Positions 36,641 through 47,462 of a stretch of 64,000 nucleotides of DNA are shown one piece after another (position 1 is the first letter of the stretch; every line of letters begins with the position of its first letter). The notes beneath the pieces were generated by a model. The model was given only the letters and a program-made list of their open reading frames with translations. It made no database searches and was not told the origin of the DNA. The position numbers and the translations under genes are program-made. Origin of the DNA: Acholoe squamosa (Eukaryota > Annelida > Polychaeta > Phyllodocida > Polynoidae); NCBI GenBank assembly GCA_949317995.1, contig OX439044.1:50672166-50736165 (forward strand). Reading direction: 5' to 3'.

Positions 36641-39282
36641 TATCTGCGCATGCCCGACCCAATTTCCATGGGGATTTGGGTCAATTTGCACCACCACGGC
36701 TTTGTGATGCGAGTCAACGACAGGGCGAACACGTAATTTTTTATCTTTTTAATAAAACATATCGATTCAAATCATATCCTTTTGCCATTCTTTATCATAT
36801 TTCTATATTATAATTGACAAAAAATCGATATCCGCCATGTTTGTGCAGAAATTACGACATTGGAGACGCGAGGATGGATCAGATGATGGCAAATTCATCA
36901 ACATTCATCAATTATTTGCACCACTCCAGACCAGAAACGTGGAAAAGTTTTAACATAGGGCTAAAAACGTCTTACTTTTTTCTCACTGTTAACCTACTGT
37001 TTAGTAGGCACTGAATGGGTGTCATTTTTACCCGACTCTTATAACTCGTCTTTCGAGTTAAAAATTATGTCAGGGAGAATTTTGATTCTTCTCATAGAAA
37101 TTCATGGAAATATCATGGAATATCAGTCTGAGAATTCTATGGGAACCCTGTTTGCAGTACAGCTATGGCATGCAACCAATACTGCTATATAGCCTTCTTC
37201 TATGGCAGTTGGTACTTAAATACATGGTGGATTCAACAATACGCTACAAAATGACTTCAAAATAACTGGTAATAGGTTTACACAAAATCTAATTGCTACT
37301 CTAGTATGTGCCATATTTAAATTTTGTAGAGACCTGATGGAATGAATGCCTATAGTTTTACATTTCAATACCACTAAGTCTGGTGCTTATGTAATATGGA
37401 TGTTTGCTTGAGATATACATTTGGTGCTTTGCCTTTATCTTTTACAGGCCAATGAGGTACATAAAAAGCCATCATTTTGCACATTATTAGCCATGGCTTT
37501 GTGTAATTAAGGATCTTCACAATATCCGGAATGTAGCCAAATTGTAGGCCTTATGTGTTTTGTCAAGAATTTATAGATGAATAAACATTTCATGTCTGCT
37601 CCTATTGTTCGGCTGATTTTTTCATCTCTACCCAATTCAGATTCAGATCACAATAATTTTTTTTTCCGTTTTATTTTTAGAGTCAGTTTATTTATACTGG
37701 AGGCTCAAGGTAGGCATATCTGTCCTACGGTCCTATTTTCACTTGGCTCCAGATCGGGCCTTTGTTTGACAATATTTCAAAGTTTAAGTGAGAGAAGCAT
37801 GATGCTTATTCAACTTTTCAGTTTGAATATTTGGTGTCTACAAATCATTAGATTTACAATTTTGTAGAGCAAGCATGTCAATGTAGATGAAGACTTATTA
37901 TACCCTTAGAACTGACACAATCATGGGGCTAGCAGACAGGCAACTGCATCGAAGCTGTAGGGTCCCCACATGTCATAATGCTGAGCACTTTGATGCCATC
38001 GGGAGATAAGGGTTTGGCTACCAAAAATGCGATTAAAGTCTGTAATGGGTCCAAATGAAGGAAGCACTATGATGTTCACGAGAGATGCAGTTTTTTTTTG
38101 TCAAAACTATCAATGGAAATACAATACTATAAAAACCTCCCTCAGAAGACCAGAATTTTGCATTTAAAGCCAAATGCAGCTTCTGGCAATTGTTCAAAGT
38201 TCGGATAGAAGTTAGCATGAGTGGGAATTTTGATCAAGTGAATCGAGCACGATGATATGATATAATTATGTGAAAAGGTTATGTCAGGGAGAATTCCCTT
38301 CATTTCTCCCTGGGAGGGTTTGCTACTGAGATTGTCTGACCAGGGTCAACAGGCATGTCTTGCTTTAAGGGCATTACTGTAGATTGATGGTAGTGAACAA
38401 ACATTGTGGCGTGTCCGTCAGGCACAGGAAACATGACCACATATATTACTGGTTAGAACTGTGAGTAATTTCTTTTATACAAGTCTGTGTGTCTTATAAA
38501 TTGCTTGCTTGTCCTGGTTCACTTTTCAGGCCAGTTTGACCTGTTTTCTTAGGTTTAAACGTGAGAGGCCTAAGGTTTCATCCAAGTGATTTAGTATCCC
38601 ACCCTCTCCTACCAAAAGGAAAAAGAGTTCCAACTCTTTCATGCTTATCCTGGTTCACCTTTCAGGTCAGTTGGGCCTGTTTTCTTAGGTTTAAAAGTGA
38701 GATGCATAAGGCTTTCCCTTTCAGAGTACATGCAATTGATTTCAGCACCCTACCCCTCCCCTCGCAAAATTAGAGATTCTCTTTAGTTATCAGCAATGTA
38801 GATTGCTTTGACCTAGTTTAATGATGCTTGCACTGATTACTACGCCAGGAAGTCTAAAGGTGCGTTTAAAACATGTCTATCCAGCATGAACCTTCAACAA
38901 CATGTAGAAATTACCATATTTACTTCCATAGTAGAAACCTGTATACTTTACCCATGTTTCTAATAACACCTGACAACGGCTCACACCCCTTAGCATTTGA
39001 AACCCCTGCTATCCCACTATGCAATAGTGGGTTGCTTTAAGACTACTCGTAATAATTTGTCCAAATGTACAGTCATAAAGGTTTAAGAAACACATTGTTT
39101 GAAGGTATATTTAGTCCAGTACTATGACGCTAATAACCTTAACAGCTTTATATTCTTTTGGGCCATAGGTCCTTTAATTTAAGGATAACAACTAATGTTT
39201 ATTTTTTGAGTACAGCTTGAGTGATGGCCATGAATATTTAGGGACATGGCAATATAGAAAGAGGAAGCAGGTTTAAAAAATT
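36641..39282. other. intergenic, no supported gene
   Basis: Only short frames. The one clear structure is the tandem duplication at 38511-38711. Confidence 0.4.
38511..38782. repeat. diverged tandem duplication, period ~136 bp
   Basis: Units starting at about 38511 and 38647 share TCCTGGTTCAC, TTTCAGG, CTGTTTTCTTAGGTTTAAA, then a common CACCCT(C/A)(T/C)CC stretch. Confidence 0.7.
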
Positions 39283-39352
39283 GTGGATCAACATGGTAAA
39301 AGGTATACCCGCGAGGGGGTGCGCGGGCATACCTTTTACCGTGTTGATCCAC
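39283..39352. repeat. near-perfect 70-bp hairpin
   Basis: GTGGATCAACATGGTAAAAG pairs with CTTTTACCGTGTTGATCCAC; the inner part GGTATACCCGCG pairs with CGCGGGCATACC around a GAGGGGGTG loop. No poly-T terminator or coding context. Confidence 0.85.
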
Positions 39353-39456
39353 AAATGTTCATCAAGGAATATGTATATTGCCAAGATGTCTATGTACATG
39401 TATATTCTGATGAGTCATATTTTCTTCATATCCTCCTTATCGTGTATGTACACTCA

Positions 39457-39759
39457 CACTGCAAAAAAGGTGTTTAAAGATACACACCAAATTTTCCCAA
39501 CACCAATATTTAAACATCTAAACACTTGAAGTGTTTAGGTGTTTAGCTTTTAAACACTTATTCTCAAACACCTAAACACTGAAGTGTTTAAGTGTTTAGC
39601 ATTTAAACACTTGGTTAAACACTTCCTAGTTAAACGCGTTTAAAATTAAACGCGTTTAACACTTAAGAAGTGTTGAGAAAAGTGGGACAAATAAGTGTTT
39701 AACCAAGTGTTTAACTTCTAAACACTGGTGTTTAATCCCTAAACACTGTTTTTACAGTG
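39457..39759. mobile_element. MITE with CACTGCAAAAA ends and AAACACTT palindrome array
   Basis: The left end CACTGCAAAAAAGGTGTTTA and right end TAAACACTGTTTTTACAGTG are inverted repeats. Between them, AAGTGTTTA and TAAACACTT alternate about a dozen times, so the 303 bp could fold in many registers. CACTG-type ends recall hAT-like MITEs, but no target duplication is seen. Confidence 0.7.
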
Positions 39760-39970
39760 CAGTTGTATACAGCAAATTGCATATTAAGTGAAGTGATGCT
39801 ATAAACTGTAATTGAATGAAACGTACTAGATGACTTAAATCAAAATTAATTGATATTATGAAGTTGGAATATCAGTCAACTCATCAAAATCTGTTTGCCA
39901 ATTCAAGTCTCCTGTAACCAGTTTCAGGCTAACAATAACTCACTACTTTCTCAATTTCAGATTTGCCACG

Positions 39971-41485
39971 ATGCTGTTGGAGATTTTCCTCACCCTGCTT
40001 ATTGGCTGCCTGCTCCTACTTGCCAAACTTCTTCAGAAACCTCCGAGATTATGGAAAGAGGATGGCATGGATATACATGGTCCAGGCTCAAGGAGATTAG
40101 GAATGCTAGAATCAGTGATGGGTCAAATTGGAGAGAAAGGAGGCCTTATTCTATCTAATGTCATCTTCATCCGCTCCAAATGTCAACTTACCCATGCCAT
40201 CATTAGGAAAGCCCTGATGGCTTTATCTCAGAGACATCCACTGCTACGAATGAGACTTGGCAAGGAAAATGGACATTTCACCTACATGAAGGAGATTGAA
40301 AACTTTGAGGTGGACTTAGAAGAATGTGGCACCACGGATTGGCAGAAGATAATGGAAGATCAAATCCCAAAACTATTCAATGCAGAAAAGGGACCTTTAT
40401 GGAGAGTGAAATTCCTCCCTGAGACCTCATATAATGATGGACAGCAAGATGGTTATCCCTACCAGGCTGCTTGTGTCTTTGCCTTTCACCATGTTATCAC
40501 TGATGGACCATCCTACAGCCGACTCTTTGGCGAGTTCCTGACCAGACTGCATGAGATTCTTGATGGCATTGAGTCAAGTGTTGAACCAAAATCCCTCCTC
40601 CCTCCGTTAGATGCATACATCGACTCTGCTGATATCTACAAACCTAAGTTGAATTTCTTGATAAACTTCTTTGGTTTGGTGACCTCAGTTCCAGTATTAG
40701 TTAAGTTCATGGCAAATGTGTTTGGAAATTCTTCATTATTTGTAACTAATCTTGGTGTGGAGACTGACAGAAATCCAAAAGCTTTGCAGAAGACCTGCAT
40801 CATCCCAGTTGAACTGACCAAGGAACAGACCTCTCAACTCCTGGTGGCATGTAAGAAACACAAAAGTACTGTGCATTGTGCAATTCAGACTGCTGCATGT
40901 GTAGCCTACTGCACTATGGCGGACGGTGGAAAGCTGACTCAGAAACACAAGATTAACTCAGGCCCAACATGCAATCTTAGGCCCTACCTTGGTGCAGATG
41001 AACTTAATGACTATCATGGGTCATACTTTTCAGCTGTCATGATTGACACTGAAGTTGGTCCAGAATTGCCATTCTGGGATGCTGTTTCTGCGGTGAATGC
41101 CAACCTTAAAAGTCAGATGAAATCGCATGGCCCATTCCTATTCATGGGCTTGATGTCAAGTCTCACAAAATCAGATACCTTCTGGGAGACAACAAAGAAA
41201 GCCACTGAAAGTCTGCCAGGTGGAAGAAACCGTGACCTTGTCTTCACCAACCTTGGCCACTTGAAATTCTTGAACAGAGATGAAACCAGCAAAGTCAAGC
41301 TGTCAGCCCGTTTTGGGTGTTCAGCTGAGCAGAATGAAGGGGCAACGTTTGCCAATAATTTGGCTACCTTCAATGGCAAGCTTTTCTGGACATTTGTGTA
41401 CTACTCTCATGTCACCAGCAAGCAACAGGCCCAGGAATATGCAGACCTGACCATTGAAACTTTGCTCAGAGAAATAAAAGAATAG
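39971..41485 (+). CDS. acyltransferase-like protein, HHxxxDG (condensation / alcohol acetyltransferase) superfamily, copy 3
   Basis: A single exon of 504 aa. The start ATG follows an acceptor-like CTCAATTTCAG by ten bases, pointing to an intron in the 5' leader. Residues 2-21 (LLEIFLTLLIGCLLLLAKLL) are a probable membrane anchor. HHVITDG at 173-179 supplies the catalytic His and structural Asp of the superfamily; CNLRPYLG and the C-terminal LFWTFVYYSHVTSK are as in copy 1. Identity to copy 1 is very high in the N-terminal half and from GGRNRDLVF onwards, but clearly lower at about residues 225-265 and 375-420, which may line the acceptor pocket. The protein probably works at a membrane on an unknown acceptor. 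It lies 4.5 kb after the pseudogene, with which it shares 3' flanking sequence. Confidence 0.9.
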   Translation: MLLEIFLTLLIGCLLLLAKLLQKPPRLWKEDGMDIHGPGSRRLGMLESVMGQIGEKGGLILSNVIFIRSKCQLTHAIIRKALMALSQRHPLLRMRLGKENGHFTYMKEIENFEVDLEECGTTDWQKIMEDQIPKLFNAEKGPLWRVKFLPETSYNDGQQDGYPYQAACVFAFHHVITDGPSYSRLFGEFLTRLHEILDGIESSVEPKSLLPPLDAYIDSADIYKPKLNFLINFFGLVTSVPVLVKFMANVFGNSSLFVTNLGVETDRNPKALQKTCIIPVELTKEQTSQLLVACKKHKSTVHCAIQTAACVAYCTMADGGKLTQKHKINSGPTCNLRPYLGADELNDYHGSYFSAVMIDTEVGPELPFWDAVSAVNANLKSQMKSHGPFLFMGLMSSLTKSDTFWETTKKATESLPGGRNRDLVFTNLGHLKFLNRDETSKVKLSARFGCSAEQNEGATFANNLATFNGKLFWTFVYYSHVTSKQQAQEYADLTIETLLREIKE

Positions 41486-41880
41486 AAACTGCAGTGATAT
41501 TTGATGGATGGATTCGAAACCAGTCTCTTCAACCATTATACATCTAAAAGGTATCGGGTCCAAAAGGGCCAGGTCCACAGTGTTTAAGTGGCAACCACTT
41601 TTTCAGGGCTGGCTGGCGGTACAATATTTTCATAGGAACAGAGAAAGGTGGTGGTGATGGGGGGGGGGGGGGTCATACGCCAAGTTGTAGTTCTTACTGT
41701 AAACCCTAGGTGTGCAATTATAGCATGCACCCATGTAGCGCATAGAGAAATTCATAAATCCTATAATATCAATACAAAGTGAGTTTAAAAAAAGGGAGTA
41801 AGTATAGTGGATGGAAAAAGATGTACGATCTGAAAGATTGAACGTGTGCAATGCACAACTGGCCCAGGTCTTCCACTACT

Positions 41881-42610
41881 TACTCCTCTCCTGGCAAGTT
41901 AAGCATTGCTCAATATCAGCAGGTCTTGAATAAGGATCCATATTAACCATAAAAAGGCATGAGACTGTAGGCTGCAGGACACTAATTATTTTCTCACTGT
42001 TGGCTTATATAGCATATGGGCGAAAATAAAATATTTGTGCGAATTTCTGGGCTTAGCCACTGTTATTTTCATGTAGGCACACATTTTTCCCATTAATTTA
42101 GGGCCATGAGATGTGGTACAATGTAATTAACATTTCTGCTATCGGCCGTAGAGTGCGGACATACCCAAATTTGGGGGTTTTGCAGTGAATGATTACAATA
42201 AATTCTGTAATTGAAAAGAGTGCAACCCCCTCAACTTACCCTCAAATATCAGCCTAAATAACACTCAAATCGATTAATATACATCCTAAGGATTAATTTG
42301 ATGCCTGGTTTGCCTACCCACTGTCAGATTTTAGACCAATAATCATTGTACAACACCCTTTAGTGCGGAGCTACAAAGTGTCTCCTGCTGCCACCTCCCG
42401 CCAATTGGTGTTCTGCAACCTGTAATTCTCCATTTTGTCATAATCAAGCAGTTTCGATGGCACCGTAAGTCGATCATCTCGCTGTTTGCCATTTTGGATT
42501 TTGAAGTTCTGTGTAGCATTTTTGACGAAGAAATGATAGATTCTATCGATTTAACTTGAAATTAATGGCTTTTTGAATATAATCCATGCATCTTTGGTAA
42601 TATCAATCGA
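41881..42610. repeat. segmental duplicate, copy B (matches 36246-36570)
   Basis: The same ordered blocks as copy A, with an extra ~410-bp segment (41975-42420) between the CATGAGAC and CTCCATTTTGTCATAAT blocks. The 3' part (TCTATCGATTTAACTTGAAA, AATGGCTTTTT) also matches 36490-36560. Confidence 0.8.
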
Positions 42611-43736
42611 ATTGAATCAAATACACCTCCTTAATTTACTATTAAACAAAAAATAAAATCTGACTGCGCGCATGCGTCAAGTCTCCGGGCCGGAAGTGTG
42701 GCGGTCAACATAACAAAAATATGGTGGTCCGATTTACACAATAATCTATAAACTGTCTTAACATCTTACCTGCTGAAAAAAGCATCTTAATTGCCCTACT
42801 CCCATAGGAGTCAATGTGTTATATCGACCCCCTGTTGACTGCCAAAATGGACTGCGCAATGCTATCCTATCGGAGCCTCGTTTTCGTGAAAAAGTAGGTT
42901 AAATATCAGGTTTTTCATAGGTAAAAAAATTTCTTTTTCAGGAATTGAGCATGTGCAATGAAAGACTAGATCCTAAAGAACATGTTTCCATGATTTTTTT
43001 GTTTAATTATCCCCCAATTTCGATGAGCAATACCCAACTAAAATTCCAATCCCAATCTTCAGTTTTTGGCTGAAAACGCGCCACCAATAGCCCAGGTAGA
43101 CCTGGGCCAAAAGGCTTTATGGTCTGAGTGACTGTCATCATTCATTCATGAGAGGATTGCTTTTATGTTTGGTTCTTAATCTTCAATCATAGTTACATGT
43201 ATCTAAAGACATTTATCCTCAGCATTTTGTCTCATGATGTACCAATATAAGTATTGACCTTCATGAGGGGTCTTCACCTGCACCAATGACAGCTGGAGGA
43301 GCAATGTTCTTTGCCATTTTCTCTCAAGGCCTAAAAAAATTGGTTGTAGAATAAAGCTCAATAGATAAATGTATTTTACAGCACCTACTGCACTGATTAT
43401 GCAAATTCCAAATGGGTTGTATTGGTATGTGGATATCTTCAATTCCATGCAGTAAACTCAAACATTAGTATTCCATTATTTAATTTGGACGACCAGACCT
43501 GTACAGTATGATGTATATCAAAATATGACTATTACATGCTTGTATTCATAAATAACCGATACTTGATATTTCTCACTCATCCTCAATTTCAAGGTTGAAT
43601 ACAATAATGAACAATTATGAAGTACATTCACATGATGTATATACTTATACTCTGAGGTAATAAATACTCACTCACATGATATTATGTTCATCGTTATTTC
43701 TAGGGTCTTCAGTCTCTATGCAATGCATAATAATGA
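42611..43736. other. intergenic, no supported gene
   Basis: No feature can be supported beyond scattered low-complexity sequence. Confidence 0.4.
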
Positions 43737-43739
43737 TTA

Positions 43740-44602
43740 AGGTTGGTCACTACCATTGGATTTGAGCCTACTGGGCAGGTTCCTGCGCATATGGGTTATC
43801 TTCATCAGAATGAGATCATTTTTGGTAGGCATACCTATGTACGACCTAATTGTCTCCAAAAAACTTTGGGGGATTCTCATAAAAAAATGTTCATTTTATG
43901 ACAATTTTAAATTTTGGCATATTTACATCTGAATTTTTTTTTCATTCTCTGACATTCTTTTGGACCTTACAATTATACCCCTCATATTACCTAAACAATG
44001 CTTGAAACATGATATGCTGCCAGGGATGTACATATTTTACCCATTATACAGTGCTTTGAATATGGATTATTGTCAGTTTTTCCAATACTTTTTTATTTCA
44101 AATGTCCAACACTCCAAAATTATGTGTGGGAGCCCATATCAAAATTACTTTTATTTAAAGGCAAATTATCTGAACAATATTTTTAAAAAGTTTAAGAACA
44201 ATCTAGTGGTTGAAAAAAGGAATTCTGATTGTCTTTGCTGTAAAATCTTAAGAAATTTATCCCACTCTTTACCGAAATGTGAGAAATTTTCCTAGAATGC
44301 AATGTAATGGCGGTAAAAACAAAAATTCTTAGTAAATACAGATATTAGTTCATTCATCCTGTGAGGTTTCATGTCTCTGTGTTTGATGATTGTTACAGAA
44401 AAGAATTCTCAAACTTGAGGCATTTTTTTTTCTAATTATTTGGTCAAAATAAAAAACTTTTATTTTTGATAATTCAATATTAAAATAAGTACCATGGGAC
44501 CCCTACTTTTCTTTTCAAAATCGTTTTCTAGATGATATACAGTACATCTGACAAAAAAATGGGGGAAATCTAGGGACTTGGATTCAATGGTAGCGACCCA
44601 CC
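43740..44602. mobile_element. 863-bp TIR element with TTA flanks
   Basis: The left end AGGTTGGTCACTACCATTGG and right end CAATGGTAGCGACCCACCT are inverted repeats, with TTA on both sides (43737-43739, 44603-44605). A 111-codon frame inside (43960-44295) is Lys/Asn/Phe-rich without motifs and probably not coding. The flanks fit a Harbinger- or similar-type non-autonomous element. Confidence 0.7.
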
Positions 44603-44948
44603 TTAAGGAATTTGACAAAATAAAAACGCAGCATGACACATGATGTACTGGCGTAAACCTTGATATAAATACCAGTAATACACAAACATATTGTGATGAA
44701 ATAAACTATGGATATGGGGTAACGAGTGACGGGTATACTCAGATATACCAACGAGCACGCAGCGCATCAAAATATCGAACACGCAGTAGACTAAAGGAAT
44801 TAATGAATATCTGATTGGCTTTTAAAGCTACATATATGATAAGGTTTACTATGTAAACACTGTACTGTTGAGGGTCTCTCACAATAATTTTGGAATTTTG
44901 GGAAACTTCCCATAGGGTACTGGAGGGAAGTTGAAGTAAAACTTCTTA

Positions 44949-47462
44949 TTTTACCGAGGGAATACGGGGTATTTCCGGAACAGATGAGATCCGACCGAAG
45001 CTGGTCACGTGATGACAGTTTGGACCGAGCGTCCGTGTTTGGCAGACGTTGCAAACTTCCAGGTGAGTTTTTGTCCTTTTTTCTGCCCTTTTTTGGGCAG
45101 TTTTTGCCCTTTTTAAGGGATTATGTTCTTGTTTTAATTCTAGCCAAGGATACGCCGCCGGGGTACCTTTTTAGCGCTAGAAAATAAAAATTTTTCTCTC
45201 AAGACAGTTGTCTTGTCGGCGGGCTGTGAGAGATTTTACATTTTTACAATCTCTGGAGGAATTCCGCTGGAATTCTCTCGTTACAGGGATCTTACAGGGG
45301 TTTTTGAGGATTCCCTGATGTAATGACACCTTTTGGCTTCAATTTGCCTGTTTTTCGGGCAGTTTTTGTCGATATCGATCGAAAAATTGTCCGTTGGGGC
45401 TCGCCAGGCACCAGCATCGTTGTACCTGCGTACCTAAAGTAGGACATGCACCAGAGATACCTAGAGATTTTATGGTGAATTGGGGTTCCTTGGAGTATGT
45501 CAACTTAAAATTGTTAAAATGTATCCTTATTTTGTTTTTTTACTAAGATTGGGGCTGTATTTTGGTTAATTTTGGTGAGTTTTCGCCGTAATGTGGTTGT
45601 CGGCATGTCCGAAGACCTAGAGTTATCGCTAAGCCAGTCTACTCCAGGTCCATCATGTGTCCTACTTTAGGTACCGCTAGTGTCATATCGCTAGTGTCTA
45701 ATGCATTCTTTCTGGTCTGTTTCCAGGATGGCAAGTACATCACAGTCCAGTCCCACTTCTGTGGAGAAGGGAAAGAAGTCACACAAGAACTCTAGTTCAG
45801 GGAGTTCCAGCTGTGCTAGATCTTCATAGATCTAGGCATTCTAAAGAGAATAAGGGTTCTGAGAAAGAGACTGTGAGTTCTGTTAACCTTGACAGGGAAC
45901 CTGAAGTTCAATTTACTGAGACTTCCAGTGCACCAGTGGTGTTGATCCAGTAGCCACTCCAAAGGTGGGTTCCTCCTATGCCCTACTACCAACAGGGTTA
46001 TGAATATTATCAGGAACCTTATCAGCCAATGAATTATGCCTATGGTATGGATCACATGGCCTACCAGTGTGAACCAGTAGAGGAGGAAGGTCAGTGATAT
46101 GTGGTGCTAGGCCCACATGGACAGGCACATGCTATGTCGGTGGTCGATGATGAGGAGGAAGTGGCTTCTGTGCAGGGTGACTTTGAGGCACAGTCGTGAA
46201 AGGCTAAGCCACCTCCAATTGACCTTCTCAAGGGGCTAACTGGAAGCCTAGCTGAGAGTATTCAGTCCTACAGACCGGAAAAATCAGAACTAACCAAGGA
46301 AGCCCCCACCATACATGAAGCCCTCTCGGATGCCATCAATTCCTATTTTGAAGAGACTTACGTTGCCCATGACTTAGAGAAAGCGACTAAAGAATTTCCT
46401 AGGCCCTCAAATGTGCAGAGACTGGTAGCGCCTAAACTAGAGGAAGCGATATTCAACTCTGAGGCACTTTCCAAGAATGTGGCAGTGCGTATGCTGGACG
46501 TATCTCTTCAGACCCTGCAGAAGGGGGTAGTCTCGGCCATTGCAGCCATGGCACCGTTAGGCTCAATGATGTTGGAGAAAGGGCCCGAGGACCAACAACT
46601 GGATGCCTTTGGAAAGGATTTCAATGAAGCAACCAGATTACTGGTCAATGTGTGCAATGGGCTCTTGGTAAAGAGGAGGGACTTGCTAAAACCTTTCCTT
46701 GCTAAACCCTATGCTAAAGCGCTCACCAAGACCAACATTGACGGAGACCCGCAATGGCTTTTTGGGGGCAACCTGGATGCTCGTATTAAGCAAGCTGAGG
46801 AGGACAAGAAGATCTCGGACAAGGTCCTAGTGTCTAAACACCCAGGGTCTCAGGATTCTCATTCCCAGTCTAAGAGGCAGAAGGTCATGGCCACAGCACC
46901 TGCTCAGGCCTGGGGCCCTAGGCACCCTTATGGACAAAACCACTATGATGTCCAGGGTACTAGGGTCCGCTATCCACGCTCAGCCAAGATTTCAAGTTGC
47001 TCATGGCTACCGGCAGACTTACTCTCAGAATTACCAGACACAAGGCCAGGGCTGCCGCTTCAAAGCACCTCGTCCTCAAGGTCAGCAGCAGCAGACCCAG
47101 CAGGGTTTTTCCAAGAAGGGGCCCCAAGTAGGGCAGGTGAGTCCCTTTCCACTACATAACACTGTCCAATCCTTTCAAGGGCGTAATATTCTGAAGTGTA
47201 CTGATGCTTGGTTTAAACTCACCAAGGACCCTTGGATCTTAGCCATGGCTCAGGGTGTCACCATTGACTTTAATGCCTTACCATCTCAGGACTGGGTGCC
47301 TCAAAAAAGGGCAGAAAAAAAGGTGAAAAAAGGACAAAAACTCACCTGGAAGTTTGCAACCGTCTGCCAAACACGGACGCTCGATCCAAACTGTCGTCAC
47401 GTGACCAGCTTCGGTCGGATCTCATCTGTTCCGGAAATACCCGAAGTATTCCCGAGGTAAAA
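44949..47462 (+). mobile_element. DIRS-like Gag-bearing element with inverted termini
   Basis: The terminal ~150 bp at each end are inverted repeats (44949-45105 and about 47308-47462): TTTTACCGAGGGAATACGGG against TTTTACCTCGGGAATACTTC, continuing through TTTCCGGAACAGATGAGATC. A 5-bp TCTTA lies on both outer sides (44944-44948, 47463-47467). The interior encodes a Gag-like protein but no reverse transcriptase, RNase H or tyrosine recombinase. Inverted terminal repeats plus this Gag type resemble DIRS-group retrotransposons, although that group normally leaves no target duplication. The left terminus contains a splice donor (CCAG|GTGAGT, about 45062). Confidence 0.75.
45728..47160 (+). pseudogene. 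degenerate DIRS-like Gag open frame
   Basis: Starts at ATG 45728, one base after an acceptor-like GTTTCCAG. Reading continues through Ser-rich, then Tyr/Gln/Pro-rich sequence (PYYQQGYEYYQEPYQPMNYA) with frameshifts and stops (near 45828, 46098 and 46197). An intact stretch follows, including EFPRPSNVQRLVAPKLEEAI and LLKPFLAKPYAKAL, then LFGGNLDARIKQAEEDKK. The order of a 'RP-N...L..PK' helix, a long helical domain and an LFGxxL motif is what I recognise from Gag of DIRS-like elements; no database check was possible. A second frame (46930-47460) runs into the right terminal repeat. Confidence 0.65.

Noticed and set aside
39283-39352. Hairpin as a CRISPR-like or terminator structure
   Set aside because: The genome is eukaryotic, the hairpin occurs once and has no poly-T tail or array context.
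43960-44295. 111-codon frame inside the TTA-flanked element
   Set aside because: No transposase motif, biased composition, and too short for a functional transposase.
44984-45187. 67-codon frame in the left terminus of the DIRS-like element as a gene
   Set aside because: It reads through the terminal inverted repeat and a splice donor; the opposite terminus gives the complementary frame.
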